NCBI RefSeq assembly: GCF_014650435.1
Contig: NZ_BMUY01000001.1
Location: 186,001 to 250,000 of the forward strand
Source: Streptomyces tendae
GTDB lineage: Bacteria; Actinomycetota; Actinomycetes; Streptomycetales; Streptomycetaceae
DNA length: 64,000 nt
Direction of reading: 5' to 3'
Below the pieces are notes generated by a model. It had not been told where the DNA came from and ran no database searches. It saw nothing but the letters and a program-made list of their open reading frames with translations. Shown here piece by piece: positions 25,999-40,800 of the stretch; positions within the stretch are counted from its first letter, which is position 1, and the number at the start of each line of letters is the position of its first letter. The position numbers and the translations under genes were made by a program.

Positions 25999-28900
25999 TT
26001 GGCCGCCTCGCGCAATGCCTCGACCGCGAATACGAACAACGCTGCCAGCACCGCCCCGCTGCGCATCTCCTTTGCAAAGATCAAGGAGCCCCTCGAGGTT
26101 CCGAACCTCCTGGCGCTGCAAACCGAGAGCTTCGACTGGCTCCTCGGCAACGACGCCTGGAAGGCTCGCGTCGAGTCGGCTCTGGAGTCCGGTCAGGACG
26201 TCCCCACCAAGTCCGGTCTGGAGGAGATCTTCGAGGAGATCTCCCCGATCGAGGACTTCTCCGGGTCGATGTCGCTGACGTTCCGCGACCACCGCTTCGA
26301 GCCCCCGAAGAACAGCATCGACGAGTGCAAGGACCGTGACTTCACGTACGCGGCCCCGCTCTTCGTCACCGCCGAGTTCACCAACAACGAGACCGGCGAG
26401 ATCAAGTCCCAGACGGTCTTCATGGGCGACTTCCCGCTCATGACGAACAAGGGCACCTTCGTCATCAACGGCACCGAGCGTGTCGTCGTGTCGCAGCTGG
26501 TCCGTTCGCCCGGCGTCTACTTCGACTCCTCCATCGACAAGACGTCCGACAAGGACATCTTCTCCGCCAAGATCATCCCGTCCCGGGGTGCCTGGCTGGA
26601 GATGGAGATCGACAAGCGCGACATGGTCGGTGTGCGCATCGACCGCAAGCGCAAGCAGTCCGTGACCGTCCTCCTCAAGGCCCTCGGTTGGACGACCGAG
26701 CAGATCCTCGAGGAGTTCGGCGAGTACGAGTCCATGCGCGCCACCCTGGAGAAGGACCACACCCAGGGCCAGGACGACGCGCTGCTCGACATCTACCGCA
26801 AGCTGCGTCCGGGCGAGCCCCCCACGCGTGAGGCCGCGCAGACGCTGCTCGAGAACCTCTACTTCAACCCGAAGCGCTACGACCTCGCCAAGGTCGGTCG
26901 CTACAAGGTGAACAAGAAGCTCGGCGCGGACGAGCCGCTGGACGCCGGCGTGCTCACCACCGACGACATCATCGCCACCATCAAGTACCTGGTGAAGCTG
27001 CACGCCGGTGAGACCGAGACGGTCGGCGAGTCGGGCCGGGAGATCGTCGTCGAGACCGACGACATCGACCACTTCGGCAACCGCCGCATCCGCAACGTCG
27101 GCGAGCTGATCCAGAACCAGGTCCGTACGGGTCTCGCCCGTATGGAGCGCGTCGTGCGCGAGCGCATGACCACCCAGGACGTCGAGGCGATCACGCCGCA
27201 GACCCTGATCAACATCCGGCCGGTCGTCGCCTCCATCAAGGAGTTCTTCGGCACCAGCCAGCTGTCCCAGTTCATGGACCAGAACAACCCGCTGTCGGGG
27301 CTGACGCACAAGCGTCGTCTGAACGCCCTCGGCCCGGGTGGTCTCTCCCGTGAGCGGGCCGGCTTCGAGGTCCGCGACGTGCACCCGTCGCACTACGGCC
27401 GCATGTGCCCGATCGAGACGCCCGAAGGCCCGAACATCGGTCTGATCGGCTCGCTCGCCTCGTACGGCCGCATCAACCCCTTCGGTTTCATCGAGACGCC
27501 GTACCGCAAGGTCGTCGAGGGCCAGGTCACCGACGACGTCGACTACCTGACCGCCGACGAGGAGGACCGCTTCGTCATCGCGCAGGCCAACGCCACGCTC
27601 AACGACGACATGCGGTTCGCCGAGGCCCGCGTCCTGGTCCGCCGCCGTGGCGGCGAGGTCGACTACGTCCCCGGTGACGACGTCGACTACATGGACGTCT
27701 CGCCGCGCCAGATGGTGTCGGTCGCGACCGCGATGATCCCGTTCCTGGAGCACGACGACGCCAACCGTGCCCTCATGGGCGCGAACATGATGCGTCAGGC
27801 GGTGCCGCTCATCAAGAGCGAGTCCCCGCTGGTCGGCACCGGCATGGAGTACCGCTCCGCCGCCGACGCCGGTGACGTGGTCAAGGCCGAGAAGCCGGGT
27901 GTGGTCCAGGAGGTCTCCGCGGACTACATCACGACGACCAACGACGACGGCACGTACATCACGTACCGCCTGGCCAAGTTCTCCCGGTCCAACCAGGGCA
28001 CCTCGGTCAACCAGAAGGTCATCGTCTCCGAGGGCGACCGCGTCATCGAGGGCCAGGTCCTCGCCGACGGGCCGGCCACCGAGAACGGCGAGATGGCGCT
28101 CGGCAAGAACCTGCTGGTCGCGTTCATGCCGTGGGAGGGTCACAACTACGAGGACGCGATCATCCTGTCGCAGCGCCTCGTGCAGGACGACGTCCTCTCC
28201 TCGATCCACATCGAGGAGCACGAGGTCGACGCCCGTGACACCAAGCTCGGCCCCGAGGAGATCACCCGGGACATCCCGAACGTCTCCGAGGAGGTCCTCG
28301 CCGACCTCGACGAGCGCGGCATCATCCGCATCGGTGCCGAGGTCGTCGCCGGCGACATCCTCGTCGGCAAGGTCACGCCCAAGGGCGAGACCGAGCTGAC
28401 GCCGGAGGAGCGCCTGCTCCGTGCGATCTTCGGTGAGAAGGCCCGTGAGGTCCGCGACACCTCGCTGAAGGTCCCGCACGGCGAGATCGGCAAGGTCATC
28501 GGCGTCCGCGTCTTCGACCGCGAGGAGGGCGACGAGCTTCCCCCCGGTGTGAACCAGCTGGTGCGCGTGTACGTGGCGCAGAAGCGCAAGATCACCGACG
28601 GTGACAAGCTCGCCGGCCGCCACGGCAACAAGGGCGTCATCTCCAAGATCAACCCGATCGAGGACATGCCGTTCCTGGAGGACGGCACGCCCGTCGACAT
28701 CATCCTGAACCCGCTGGGTGTCCCGTCCCGAATGAACCCGGGGCAGGTCCTGGAGATCCACCTCGGCTGGCTCGCCAGCCGCGGCTGGGACGTCTCCGGC
28801 CTCGCGGAGGAGTGGGCGCAGCGCCTCCAGGTGATCGGCGCCGACAAGGTCGAGCCCGGCACCAACGTCGCCACCCCGGTCTTCGACGGTGCGCGCGAGG

Positions 28901-29484
28901 ACGAGCTGGCCGGCCTGCTCCAGCACACCATCCCGAACCGCGACGGCGAGCGCATGGTGCTCCCGTCCGGCAAGGCGCGGCTGTTCGACGGCCGCAGCGG
29001 TGAGCCGTTCCCGGAGCCGATCTCGGTCGGCTACATGTACATCCTCAAGCTCCACCACCTGGTCGACGACAAGCTGCACGCCCGGTCGACCGGCCCGTAC
29101 TCGATGATCACCCAGCAGCCGCTGGGTGGTAAGGCCCAGTTCGGTGGCCAGCGCTTCGGTGAGATGGAGGTGTGGGCGCTGGAGGCTTACGGCGCCGCGT
29201 ACGCCCTCCAGGAGCTGCTGACCATCAAGTCCGACGACGTGACCGGCCGCGTGAAGGTCTACGAGGCCATCGTCAAGGGCGAGAACATCCCTGAGCCCGG
29301 CATCCCCGAGTCCTTCAAGGTGCTCATCAAGGAGATGCAGTCCCTGTGCCTCAACGTGGAGGTGCTGTCCTCGGACGGCATGTCCATCGAGATGCGTGAC
29401 ACCGACGAGGACGTCTTCCGCGCAGCGGAGGAGCTCGGCATCGACCTGTCGCGGCGCGAGCCGAGCAGCGTCGAAGAGGTCTGA
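25999..29484 (+). CDS. rpoB: DNA-directed RNA polymerase subunit beta
   Basis: A 1161-residue beta subunit starting at TTG (25999), supported by GGAAGGA seven bases upstream and by my recollection of the usual streptomycete length. The N-terminus '[17 protein letters not shown]', the rifampicin region '[24 protein letters not shown]' (about residues 419-441; written here in part), '[17 protein letters not shown]', '[11 protein letters not shown]', and C-terminal '[23 protein letters not shown]' are all present. Residue 442, aligned with E. coli Ser531, is Asn. It forms the catalytic centre with RpoC. A hairpin separates it from rpoC by under 100 bases. Confidence 0.98.
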   Translation: MAASRNASTANTNNAASTAPLRISFAKIKEPLEVPNLLALQTESFDWLLGNDAWKARVESALESGQDVPTKSGLEEIFEEISPIEDFSGSMSLTFRDHRFEPPKNSIDECKDRDFTYAAPLFVTAEFTNNETGEIKSQTVFMGDFPLMTNKGTFVINGTERVVVSQLVRSPGVYFDSSIDKTSDKDIFSAKIIPSRGAWLEMEIDKRDMVGVRIDRKRKQSVTVLLKALGWTTEQILEEFGEYESMRATLEKDHTQGQDDALLDIYRKLRPGEPPTREAAQTLLENLYFNPKRYDLAKVGRYKVNKKLGADEPLDAGVLTTDDIIATIKYLVKLHAGETETVGESGREIVVETDDIDHFGNRRIRNVGELIQNQVRTGLARMERVVRERMTTQDVEAITPQTLINIRPVVASIKEFFGTSQLSQFMDQNNPLSGLTHKRRLNALGPGGLSRERAGFEVRDVHPSHYGRMCPIETPEGPNIGLIGSLASYGRINPFGFIETPYRKVVEGQVTDDVDYLTADEEDRFVIAQANATLNDDMRFAEARVLVRRRGGEVDYVPGDDVDYMDVSPRQMVSVATAMIPFLEHDDANRALMGANMMRQAVPLIKSESPLVGTGMEYRSAADAGDVVKAEKPGVVQEVSADYITTTNDDGTYITYRLAKFSRSNQGTSVNQKVIVSEGDRVIEGQVLADGPATENGEMALGKNLLVAFMPWEGHNYEDAIILSQRLVQDDVLSSIHIEEHEVDARDTKLGPEEITRDIPNVSEEVLADLDERGIIRIGAEVVAGDILVGKVTPKGETELTPEERLLRAIFGEKAREVRDTSLKVPHGEIGKVIGVRVFDREEGDELPPGVNQLVRVYVAQKRKITDGDKLAGRHGNKGVISKINPIEDMPFLEDGTPVDIILNPLGVPSRMNPGQVLEIHLGWLASRGWDVSGLAEEWAQRLQVIGADKVEPGTNVATPVFDGAREDELAGLLQHTIPNRDGERMVLPSGKARLFDGRSGEPFPEPISVGYMYILKLHHLVDDKLHARSTGPYSMITQQPLGGKAQFGGQRFGEMEVWALEAYGAAYALQELLTIKSDDVTGRVKVYEAIVKGENIPEPGIPESFKVLIKEMQSLCLNVEVLSSDGMSIEMRDTDEDVFRAAEELGIDLSRREPSSVEEV

Positions 29485-29493
29485 CGGGAGTCA

Positions 29494-29522
29494 GGCGGGG
29501 CCTCTCACGCAGAGGCCCCGCC
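29494..29522 (+). terminator. Intercistronic hairpin between rpoB and rpoC
   Basis: A 12-bp perfect stem GGCGGGGCCTCT / AGAGGCCCCGCC with loop CACGC. No U-run follows, so it may be a processing or pausing structure within the rpoBC transcript rather than a full terminator. Confidence 0.55.
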
Positions 29523-29581
29523 GATCCCGCGACCCCCGTTTCAGACCACAGACTTACAACCCTGAGAGGGATTGACGCATA

Positions 29582-33481
<3,900 letters not shown>

Positions 33482-33500
33482 GCGGGCAGCTTGATACGAC

Positions 33501-33537
33501 CGAAGGGCGGTCACCCCGAGTGGGTGGCCGCCCTTCG
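33501..33537 (+). terminator. Terminator after rpoC
   Basis: A near-perfect 16-bp stem (CGAAGGGCGGTCACCC with complementary arm ending at 33537), 20 bases after the rpoC stop. Confidence 0.8.
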
Positions 33538-33557
33538 GCGTTCTCGTACCGGGGCTT

Positions 33558-34862
33558 CTACGGCACGCCCAGTTCGAAGATGACGTAGTGGGCGTACCAG
33601 CCGGAGGCGATCGCGGCCGTGGTGAAGAAGACCGCCAGGGTCGGCAGTTTCAGGCGGCTCAGGGCCGCGGCCGGGGCCAGGAGGAGGGGGAAGGCGGGGA
33701 GCAGGTAGCGCATGGTGTTGCCGAACATCTGCTGGGTGCCCAGGACCGTGACGATCGTCGCCAGGGTGTAGGCGACCAGGACCAGCGGGGGCCTCTTGCG
33801 CAGCATCAGGGCGATGAGGAAGGGCAGCGCCAGGACCAGCTGGAGGGAGAGCAGGTCCGGGGTGGAGAAGGCGAAGGGGTAGTCGCCGCGGCCCACCGCG
33901 AGGTTGCGCAGCACGTCCCAGGTGTAGGCGCCGTAGTCGAAGAAGTGAGCCCAGCCCTCGCGCTGGAGGGTGAAGTAGGCCGTGGCCTCGCCGGTGCTCC
34001 AGCCGACCCAGGCGATGTAGGAGAGCAGGCCGAGCGGCGCGACGAGCATCGCGTACACGGGTCCGCGTACGCCGTGCTCGCGCCGGGACGCGGGGCGGGC
34101 AAGCGTGACCAGGGCGGCCAGTCCCACGGCGCCTATGAGGACGGCGGACGTGGGGCGGTTCAGGCCGGCGGTGAAGGCCAGCAGGCCCGCCGCCACCCAG
34201 CGGCCCTTCATCACGGCGTAGCAGGTCCAGGCGGCGATGGCGACGAACAGCGACTCGGAGTACACCGCCCACTCGACGCCCGCGCCCGGCGCCACCGCCC
34301 ACAGCCCGGCGGCGACGGTGCCCGCCCGCGCTCCCGCGAGCAGTGAGATCACGGCGTAGATGCCGGCCGCGGCGATGAACGACGTGACGACGGAGACCAG
34401 GATGCCGGAGCCGTACAGGCCGAGGCCGGTGGACTCCGAGACCATGCGGATGAGCGCCGGGTAGAGCGGGAAGAAGGCGACCGAGTTCTGCTGGACCGTG
34501 AACAGGCCGTCGCCGCCGAGCCGCACCAGGGAAGGGCTGTAGCCGTGCTCGGCGACCTGGAGGTACCACCAGCCGTCCCAGGTGGCCAGCACGTCCCACC
34601 AGTGGGCGCCGCCGCCGAAGCGCGGGTTCTTGCCCCGGAAGTCCCCGGCGTGGGTGAGGAGGGTGGCGAAGACCCCGAGGCCGACGAGTTTCGTGACGCC
34701 GTAGAGCGCCAGCGGGGCGAGGTAGGGCCGGGCTCCGGGCGGGAGGGCGGGGAGCCGGCTCCGCCAGGGGCGGGCCGCGCCCTCGCCGCCGGCCGGCCGT
34801 TCGCCGGTGCCGTCCGGCCCGTCGGTCACCGTGTCGTCGGCAGCCGTGTCCATGGCTGTCAT
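33558..34862 (-). CDS. Polytopic membrane protein, PIG-V-like mannosyltransferase family
   Basis: A 434-residue protein with about ten hydrophobic segments. The first loop carries 'WWDVLATWDGWWYLQVAEHGY', with the acidic residues typical of GT-C and PIG-V-type mannosyltransferases that use polyprenyl-phosphate sugars, followed by 'FPLYPALIRMV'. Such enzymes add mannose to lipid or protein acceptors outside the membrane. The ATG at 34862 follows a GAGGGGG stretch; MDT nine bases later is an alternative. It is divergent from a GT2 gene that could supply its polyprenyl-linked sugar donor, which is inference. Confidence 0.72.
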   Translation of the reverse strand: MTAMDTAADDTVTDGPDGTGERPAGGEGAARPWRSRLPALPPGARPYLAPLALYGVTKLVGLGVFATLLTHAGDFRGKNPRFGGGAHWWDVLATWDGWWYLQVAEHGYSPSLVRLGGDGLFTVQQNSVAFFPLYPALIRMVSESTGLGLYGSGILVSVVTSFIAAAGIYAVISLLAGARAGTVAAGLWAVAPGAGVEWAVYSESLFVAIAAWTCYAVMKGRWVAAGLLAFTAGLNRPTSAVLIGAVGLAALVTLARPASRREHGVRGPVYAMLVAPLGLLSYIAWVGWSTGEATAYFTLQREGWAHFFDYGAYTWDVLRNLAVGRGDYPFAFSTPDLLSLQLVLALPFLIALMLRKRPPLVLVAYTLATIVTVLGTQQMFGNTMRYLLPAFPLLLAPAAALSRLKLPTLAVFFTTAAIASGWYAHYVIFELGVP

Positions 34863-34953
34863 CCCCCTCGGGCCACCCTCAACCGTCAATTGCTGCCATA
34901 AGATCGCACAAGAGTCGCACATCTGTACTCAAGGTCATGAGGAGGGAGGCGCG

Positions 34954-36033
34954 GTGCCCGAGGGACGGGACGCGGAGCAGCACGGACCCCTCGTGCTGTC
35001 GGTCGTCATTCCGATGTTCAACGAGGAGGACGTCCTGCCCGCGCTGGTCACCAGGCTCCGTCCGGTCCTCACGGAGCTGGGCGTCCCCCACGAGGTCGTC
35101 GCCGTCGACGACGGCAGCGTCGACCGCACGGCGGAACTGCTCGACGCCTTCCGGCTGGGCTGGCCGGAACTGCGCGTGGTCGCGCTGCGGCGCAACTCCG
35201 GCCACCAGGCGGCCCTCACGGCCGGGCTCGACCGGGCCCGCGGCGCCTACGTGGTCAGCCTGGACGCAGACCTCCAGGACCCGCCCGAGAAGATCCCCGA
35301 CATGCTGGCCCTGGCCCGCGCGGAGGGCCTCGACATCGTCTATGGCGTGCGCGCCGACCGCAGCAGCGACTCCGGGTTCAAGCGGTGGTCCGCGGGCCTG
35401 TACTACCGCCTCATGCGGCGTCTGGCGGGCCCGTCGGTCCCCGCCCAGGCGGGCGACTTCCGGCTGCTCAGCCGGGCCGCCGTGGACGCGCTCAGGGCCC
35501 TGCCCGACCAGCAGCGGGTGTACCGGCTGCTGGTGCCCTGGCTGGGCTTCCCGAGCGGGCAGGTGACGTACGAGCGCGCGCCGCGTACGGCGGGCCGTAC
35601 GAAGTACCCGCTGGGCCGGATGATCCGCCTGGCGGTCGACAGCGTCACCGGTTTCTCCGCGGCCCCGCTGCGCATCGCCACCTGGCTGGGCGGCGGCGCC
35701 TTCGTGGTCTGCCTGGGGCTGCTGGTCTACACGCTGACCGCTTTCGCCTTGGGCCGCACGGTGCCCGGCTGGACCTCGCTGTTCACCGGCATCGTCTTCA
35801 TCGGCGCCGTACAGCTGGTCTGCGTCGGTCTGCTCGGCGAGTATGTCGGGCGCATATACACGGCTGTGCAGAACCGGCCGACGTACTTCGTCCGCCACGA
35901 CACGGCGGCGCCGGCACCAGCACCGGCGACGGAACCGGCACCGACCGCCGCACCCGCACCCGTCGACGCGGGCGAAGGCGCATCCGCCGACGCGGACGAC
36001 GACGCGCCGAGCGTCCCGCTGCCGCGGGGCTGA
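34954..36033 (+). CDS. Family 2 glycosyltransferase, polyprenyl-phosphate type
   Basis: A 359-residue GT2 enzyme: 'LSVVIPMFNEEDVLPALV' at the start, 'VVAVDDGSVDRT', 'NSGHQAALTAGL', the metal-binding 'LDADLQDPPE' and 'AGDFRLLSR', then two C-terminal transmembrane helices. This is the DPM1/GtrB layout, transferring a sugar from a nucleotide donor to a polyprenyl phosphate at the cytoplasmic face. The final 50 residues are a Pro-Ala-Glu tail. The GTG at 34954 follows AGGAGGGAGG. It is divergent from the membrane mannosyltransferase-like gene, so the two may act in sequence. Confidence 0.85.
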   Translation: MPEGRDAEQHGPLVLSVVIPMFNEEDVLPALVTRLRPVLTELGVPHEVVAVDDGSVDRTAELLDAFRLGWPELRVVALRRNSGHQAALTAGLDRARGAYVVSLDADLQDPPEKIPDMLALARAEGLDIVYGVRADRSSDSGFKRWSAGLYYRLMRRLAGPSVPAQAGDFRLLSRAAVDALRALPDQQRVYRLLVPWLGFPSGQVTYERAPRTAGRTKYPLGRMIRLAVDSVTGFSAAPLRIATWLGGGAFVVCLGLLVYTLTAFALGRTVPGWTSLFTGIVFIGAVQLVCVGLLGEYVGRIYTAVQNRPTYFVRHDTAAPAPAPATEPAPTAAPAPVDAGEGASADADDDAPSVPLPRG

Positions 36034-36100
36034 GGCGGCAGCTGTTGATCAGGGCAAAGTGGAGTGAACCGGGCGGCTATGCCGGTGTCGCCCATTTGTT

Positions 36101-36129
36101 TTGACCGCAGCGAATGCGCTAGGTACGCT
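36101..36129 (+). promoter_or_regulatory. rpsL operon promoter
   Basis: A -35 TTGACC (36101-36106) and a -10 TACGCT (36124-36129) have a 17-bp spacer. This is the best consensus-like promoter in the window, about 185 bases before the rpsL start. Confidence 0.7.
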
Positions 36130-36321
36130 CAGACCTTGTGCCTGGGGTGTGCCCTGGCCCTCGTGCGTGTCTACAGCCGCACCGGGGCCGTGCGTGGCCA
36201 CCGCATTTCGCGTCTCCTTCCGCCTCGCGGGCGGAGTTCGCGGCTTCGACACACCCGACCGCGTGGGTCGGTGACGTTCCAGGTTAGCTTCACCATTCGG
36301 CACACAGAAACCGGAGAAGTA

Positions 36322-36693
36322 GTGCCTACGATCCAGCAGCTGGTCCGCAAGGGCCGGCAGGACAAGGTCGAGAAGAACAAGACGCCCGCACTTGAGGGTT
36401 CCCCTCAGCGCCGTGGCGTCTGCACGCGTGTGTTCACGACCACCCCGAAGAAGCCGAACTCGGCCCTGCGTAAGGTCGCGCGTGTGCGTCTGACCAGCGG
36501 GATCGAGGTCACTGCTTACATTCCGGGTGAGGGGCACAACCTGCAGGAGCACTCCATCGTGCTCGTGCGCGGCGGCCGTGTGAAGGACCTGCCGGGTGTT
36601 CGCTACAAGATCATCCGCGGCTCCCTCGACACCCAGGGTGTCAAGAACCGCAAGCAGGCCCGCAGCCGCTACGGCGCCAAGAAGGAGAAGTAA
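36322..36693 (+). CDS. rpsL: 30S ribosomal protein S12
   Basis: A 123-residue S12. Streptomycin-relevant residues are wild type: Lys43 ('[11 protein letters not shown]') and Lys88 ('GGRVKDLPG'). It takes part in decoding-site accuracy. The GTG at 36322 follows GGAGAAG; the open frame extends upstream through the leader but has no family sequence. It is first in the str operon (rpsL-rpsG-fusA-tuf). Confidence 0.97.
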   Translation: MPTIQQLVRKGRQDKVEKNKTPALEGSPQRRGVCTRVFTTTPKKPNSALRKVARVRLTSGIEVTAYIPGEGHNLQEHSIVLVRGGRVKDLPGVRYKIIRGSLDTQGVKNRKQARSRYGAKKEK

Positions 36694-36695
36694 GA

Positions 36696-37166
36696 ATGCC
36701 TCGTAAGGGCCCCGCCCCGAAGCGCCCGGTCATCATCGACCCGGTCTACGGTTCTCCTCTGGTGACCTCCCTGATCAACAAGGTGCTGCTGAACGGCAAG
36801 CGCTCCACCGCCGAGCGCATCGTCTACGGCGCCATGGAGGGCCTGCGCGAGAAGACCGGCAACGACCCGGTCATCACGCTGAAGCGCGCTCTTGAGAACA
36901 TCAAGCCGACCCTCGAGGTCAAGTCCCGCCGTGTCGGTGGCGCGACCTACCAGGTCCCGATCGAGGTCAAGCCGGGCCGTGCGAACACGCTCGCCCTGCG
37001 CTGGCTCGTCGGTTACTCCCGCGCCCGTCGCGAGAAGACCATGACCGAGCGTCTGCTCAACGAGCTCCTCGACGCCTCCAACGGCCTGGGTGCCGCTGTG
37101 AAGAAGCGCGAGGACACGCACAAGATGGCCGAGTCCAACAAGGCCTTCGCGCACTACCGCTGGTAG
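36696..37166 (+). CDS. rpsG: 30S ribosomal protein S7
   Basis: A 156-residue S7 that begins two bases after rpsL. It has '[23 protein letters not shown]', '[24 protein letters not shown]', '[26 protein letters not shown]' and '[20 protein letters not shown]'. It nucleates assembly of the 30S head and, in E. coli, regulates the str operon. Confidence 0.97.
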   Translation: MPRKGPAPKRPVIIDPVYGSPLVTSLINKVLLNGKRSTAERIVYGAMEGLREKTGNDPVITLKRALENIKPTLEVKSRRVGGATYQVPIEVKPGRANTLALRWLVGYSRARREKTMTERLLNELLDASNGLGAAVKKREDTHKMAESNKAFAHYRW

Positions 37167-37205
37167 TCGCTACCCACATCGAGACCGAGAGAAGACTGAA
37201 GCCTT

Positions 37206-39332
37206 ATGGCTACCACTTCACTTGACCTGGCCAAGGTCCGCAACATCGGGATCATGGCCCACATCGACGCGGGCAAGACGACCACCACCGAGCGGATCCT
37301 GTTCTACACCGGTGTGTCGTACAAGATCGGTGAGGTCCACGACGGCGCCGCCACGATGGACTGGATGGAGCAGGAGCAGGAGCGTGGCATCACGATCACG
37401 TCTGCTGCGACCACCTGTCACTGGCCGCTCGAGGACAACGACTACACGATCAACATCATCGACACCCCGGGGCACGTCGACTTCACCGTCGAGGTGGAGC
37501 GTTCCCTGCGTGTGCTCGACGGTGCCGTGACCGTGTTCGACGGTGTCGCCGGTGTCGAGCCGCAGTCCGAGACGGTGTGGCGTCAGGCCGACCGTTACGG
37601 CGTGCCCCGCATCTGCTTCGTGAACAAGCTGGACCGCACCGGCGCCGAGTTCCACCGCTGCGTGGACATGATCTCGGACCGCCTGGGCGCCCAGCCGCTG
37701 GTCATGCAGCTCCCGATCGGTGCCGAGGCCGACTTCCAGGGCGTCGTGGACCTGGTCCGCATGAAGGCGCTCGTGTGGTCCGCCGACGCGGCCAAGGGCG
37801 AGATGTACGACGTCGTCGACATCCCGGCCACGCACACCGAGGCCGCCGAGGAGTGGCGCGGCAAGCTGGTCGAGGCCGTCGCGGAGAACGACGAAGAGGT
37901 CATGGAGCTGTTCCTGGAGGGCCAGGAGCCCACCGAGGAGCAGCTGTACGCCGCGATCCGTCGCATCACCATCGCCTCCGGCAAGTCCAGCGACACCACG
38001 GTCACCCCGGTGTTCTGCGGCACCGCGTTCAAGAACAAGGGCGTCCAGCCCCTGCTCGACGCGGTCGTGCGCTACCTGCCGACCCCGCTCGACGTCGAGG
38101 CCATCGAGGGCCACGACGTCAAGGACCCCGAGGTCGTCGTCAAGCGCAAGCCGTCGGAGGACGAGCCGCTCGCCGCGCTCGCCTTCAAGATCATGAGCGA
38201 CCCGCACCTCGGCAAGCTCACCTTCGTCCGGGTGTACTCCGGCCGCCTGGTGTCCGGCACCGCGGTGCTGAACTCCGTCAAGGGCCGCAAGGAGCGCATC
38301 GGCAAGATCTACCGCATGCACGCCAACAAGCGTGAGGAGATCGAGTCGGTGGGCGCCGGTGACATCGTCGCCGTCATGGGCCTGAAGCAGACCACCACCG
38401 GTGAGACGCTGTCCGACGACAAGAGCCCGGTCATCCTGGAGTCCATGGACTTCCCGGCGCCGGTCATCCAGGTCGCCATCGAGCCCAAGTCGAAGGGCGA
38501 CCAGGAGAAGCTCGGCGTCGCGATCCAGCGCCTGGCCGAGGAGGACCCGTCCTTCCAGGTCCACACCAACGAGGAGACCGGCCAGACCATCATCGGTGGT
38601 ATGGGCGAGCTGCACCTCGAGGTGCTGGTCGACCGCATGCGCCGTGAGTTCAAGGTCGAGGCCAACGTCGGCAAGCCCCAGGTCGCCTACCGCGAGACGA
38701 TCCGCAAGACCGTCGAGCGCGTGGACTACACCCACAAGAAGCAGACCGGTGGTACCGGTCAGTTCGCCAAGGTGCAGATCGCGATCGAGCCGATCGAGGG
38801 CGGCGACGCCTCGTACGAGTTCGTGAACAAGGTGACCGGTGGCCGCATCCCGAAGGAGTACATCCCTTCGGTGGACGCCGGTGCCCAGGAGGCCATGCAG
38901 TTCGGCATCCTGGCCGGCTACGAGATGACGGGCGTCCGCGTCACGCTCATCGACGGTGGCTACCACGAGGTCGACTCCTCCGAGCTCGCCTTCAAGATCG
39001 CCGGTTCGCAGGCCTTCAAGGAGGCCGCGCGCAAGGCTTCGCCCGTGCTCCTCGAGCCGATGATGGCCGTCGAGGTCACCACGCCCGAGGACTACATGGG
39101 CGACGTCATCGGTGACATCAACTCCCGCCGTGGCCAGATCCAGGCCATGGAGGAGCGGATGGGTGCCCGCGTCGTGAAGGGCCTCGTGCCGCTGTCGGAG
39201 ATGTTCGGCTACGTCGGAGACCTCCGCAGCAAGACGTCGGGTCGCGCAAGCTACTCGATGCAGTTCGACTCCTACGCCGAGGTTCCCCGGAACGTCGCCG
39301 AGGAGATCATCGCGAAGGCCAAGGGCGAGTAA
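37206..39332 (+). CDS. fusA: Elongation factor G
   Basis: A 708-residue translocase GTPase with G1 '[19 protein letters not shown]', G3 '[13 protein letters not shown]', G4 'NKLDRTGA', and domains II-V ending '[16 protein letters not shown]'. It catalyses ribosomal translocation and, with RRF, recycling. The ATG at 37206 starts 39 bases after rpsG. Confidence 0.98.
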   Translation: MATTSLDLAKVRNIGIMAHIDAGKTTTTERILFYTGVSYKIGEVHDGAATMDWMEQEQERGITITSAATTCHWPLEDNDYTINIIDTPGHVDFTVEVERSLRVLDGAVTVFDGVAGVEPQSETVWRQADRYGVPRICFVNKLDRTGAEFHRCVDMISDRLGAQPLVMQLPIGAEADFQGVVDLVRMKALVWSADAAKGEMYDVVDIPATHTEAAEEWRGKLVEAVAENDEEVMELFLEGQEPTEEQLYAAIRRITIASGKSSDTTVTPVFCGTAFKNKGVQPLLDAVVRYLPTPLDVEAIEGHDVKDPEVVVKRKPSEDEPLAALAFKIMSDPHLGKLTFVRVYSGRLVSGTAVLNSVKGRKERIGKIYRMHANKREEIESVGAGDIVAVMGLKQTTTGETLSDDKSPVILESMDFPAPVIQVAIEPKSKGDQEKLGVAIQRLAEEDPSFQVHTNEETGQTIIGGMGELHLEVLVDRMRREFKVEANVGKPQVAYRETIRKTVERVDYTHKKQTGGTGQFAKVQIAIEPIEGGDASYEFVNKVTGGRIPKEYIPSVDAGAQEAMQFGILAGYEMTGVRVTLIDGGYHEVDSSELAFKIAGSQAFKEAARKASPVLLEPMMAVEVTTPEDYMGDVIGDINSRRGQIQAMEERMGARVVKGLVPLSEMFGYVGDLRSKTSGRASYSMQFDSYAEVPRNVAEEIIAKAKGE

Positions 39333-39345
39333 CGGGCTACTCCGT

Positions 39346-39375
39346 TTAACGGACCCCGTTCTCACGCTTTAGGCT
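39346..39375 (+). promoter_or_regulatory. Candidate tuf promoter
   Basis: TTAACG (39346-39351), an 18-bp spacer and TAGGCT (39370-39375) lie in the 173-base gap between fusA and tuf. A separate tuf promoter is known in this gap in Streptomyces. Confidence 0.4.
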
Positions 39376-39393
39376 TGACCCCGGAGCCTGCAT

Positions 39394-39426
39394 GGGGCAT
39401 TCCGCCGTGAACCCGGCGGAATGCCC
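39394..39426 (+). terminator. Hairpin in the fusA-tuf gap
   Basis: GGGGCATTCCGCCG with CGGCGGAATGCCCC forms a perfect stem of about 13 to 14 bp without a U-run. It lies after the candidate tuf promoter, so it may be a leader structure or partial terminator. Confidence 0.5.
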
Positions 39427-39505
39427 CCGGCACCCGGGCTTTCCAGCAAAGATCACCTGGCGCCGATGAGTAAGGCGTACAGAACCACTCCACAGGAGGA
39501 CCCCA

Positions 39506-40699
39506 GTGGCGAAGGCGAAGTTCGAGCGGACTAAGCCGCACGTCAACATCGGCACCATCGGTCACATCGACCACGGTAAGACGACCCTCACGGCCGCCAT
39601 TACCAAGGTGCTGCACGACGCGTACCCGGACATCAACGAGGCGTCGGCGTTCGACCAGATCGACAAGGCTCCCGAAGAGCGCCAGCGCGGTATCACCATC
39701 TCGATCGCGCACGTCGAGTACCAGACCGAGGCGCGTCACTACGCCCACGTCGACTGCCCCGGTCACGCGGACTACATCAAGAACATGATCACGGGTGCCG
39801 CGCAGATGGACGGCGCCATCCTCGTGGTCGCCGCCACCGACGGCCCGATGCCGCAGACCAAGGAGCACGTGCTCCTGGCCCGCCAGGTCGGCGTTCCGTA
39901 CATCGTGGTCGCCCTGAACAAGGCCGACATGGTGGACGACGAGGAGATCCTGGAGCTCGTCGAGCTCGAGGTGCGTGAGCTCCTCTCCGAGTACGAGTTC
40001 CCGGGCGACGACGTTCCGGTCGTCAAGGTCTCCGCTCTGAAGGCCCTCGAGGGCGACAAGGAGTGGGGCAACTCGGTCCTCGAGCTCATGAAGGCCGTGG
40101 ACGAGGCCATCCCGGAGCCCGAGCGCGACGTCGACAAGCCGTTCCTGATGCCGATCGAGGACGTCTTCACCATCACCGGTCGCGGTACGGTCGTCACCGG
40201 CCGCATCGAGCGTGGTGTCCTCAAGGTCAACGAGACCGTCGACATCATCGGCATCAAGCAGGAGAAGACCACCACCACGGTCACCGGCATCGAGATGTTC
40301 CGGAAGCTCCTCGACGAGGGCCAGGCCGGTGAGAACGTCGGTCTGCTGCTTCGCGGCATCAAGCGCGAGGACGTCGAGCGCGGCCAGGTCATCATCAAGC
40401 CGGGCTCGGTCACCCCGCACACCGAGTTCGAGGCCCAGGCCTACATCCTGTCGAAGGACGAGGGTGGCCGTCACACCCCCTTCTTCAACAACTACCGTCC
40501 GCAGTTCTACTTCCGTACGACGGACGTGACCGGCGTCGTGACCCTCCCCGAGGGCACCGAGATGGTCATGCCGGGTGACAACACCGAGATGAAGGTGGAG
40601 CTCATCCAGCCCGTCGCCATGGAAGAGGGCCTGAAGTTCGCCATCCGCGAGGGTGGCCGGACCGTGGGCGCCGGCCAGGTCACCAAGATCAACAAGTAA
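39506..40699 (+). CDS. tuf: Elongation factor Tu
   Basis: A 397-residue EF-Tu: '[18 protein letters not shown]', '[21 protein letters not shown]', '[10 protein letters not shown]' and C-terminal '[20 protein letters not shown]'. It carries aminoacyl-tRNA to the ribosome. The GTG at 39506 follows AGGAGG. The sequence is of the tuf1 type that sits with fusA. Confidence 0.98.
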   Translation: MAKAKFERTKPHVNIGTIGHIDHGKTTLTAAITKVLHDAYPDINEASAFDQIDKAPEERQRGITISIAHVEYQTEARHYAHVDCPGHADYIKNMITGAAQMDGAILVVAATDGPMPQTKEHVLLARQVGVPYIVVALNKADMVDDEEILELVELEVRELLSEYEFPGDDVPVVKVSALKALEGDKEWGNSVLELMKAVDEAIPEPERDVDKPFLMPIEDVFTITGRGTVVTGRIERGVLKVNETVDIIGIKQEKTTTTVTGIEMFRKLLDEGQAGENVGLLLRGIKREDVERGQVIIKPGSVTPHTEFEAQAYILSKDEGGRHTPFFNNYRPQFYFRTTDVTGVVTLPEGTEMVMPGDNTEMKVELIQPVAMEEGLKFAIREGGRTVGAGQVTKINK

Positions 40700-40746
40700 G
40701 CTCCGCTTGCTTGTCGGTCGACCCGACCTGACATGGGCTGATGCCT

Positions 40747-40784
40747 GAAAGGGCCCGTACGACTCCGGTCGTACGGGCCCTTTC
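40747..40784 (+). terminator. Terminator after tuf
   Basis: A perfect 17-bp stem (GAAAGGGCCCGTACGAC, arms 40747-40763 and 40768-40784, loop TCCG). It can also serve the convergent ABC permease. Confidence 0.9.
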
Positions 40785-40800
40785 GTCGTGCCATCCCGCG

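Noticed and set aside
25852..29079. A 1075-codon antisense frame over rpoB
   Set aside because: Same reasons; low-complexity leucine/valine/aspartate-rich sequence typical of the complement of high-GC genes.
29494..29522. Hairpin between rpoB and rpoC as a full terminator
   Set aside because: No U-run, and rpoC must be transcribed with rpoB; kept only as an intercistronic structure.
36322..36693. Streptomycin-resistance mutation in rpsL
   Set aside because: Lys43 and Lys88 are the normal residues.
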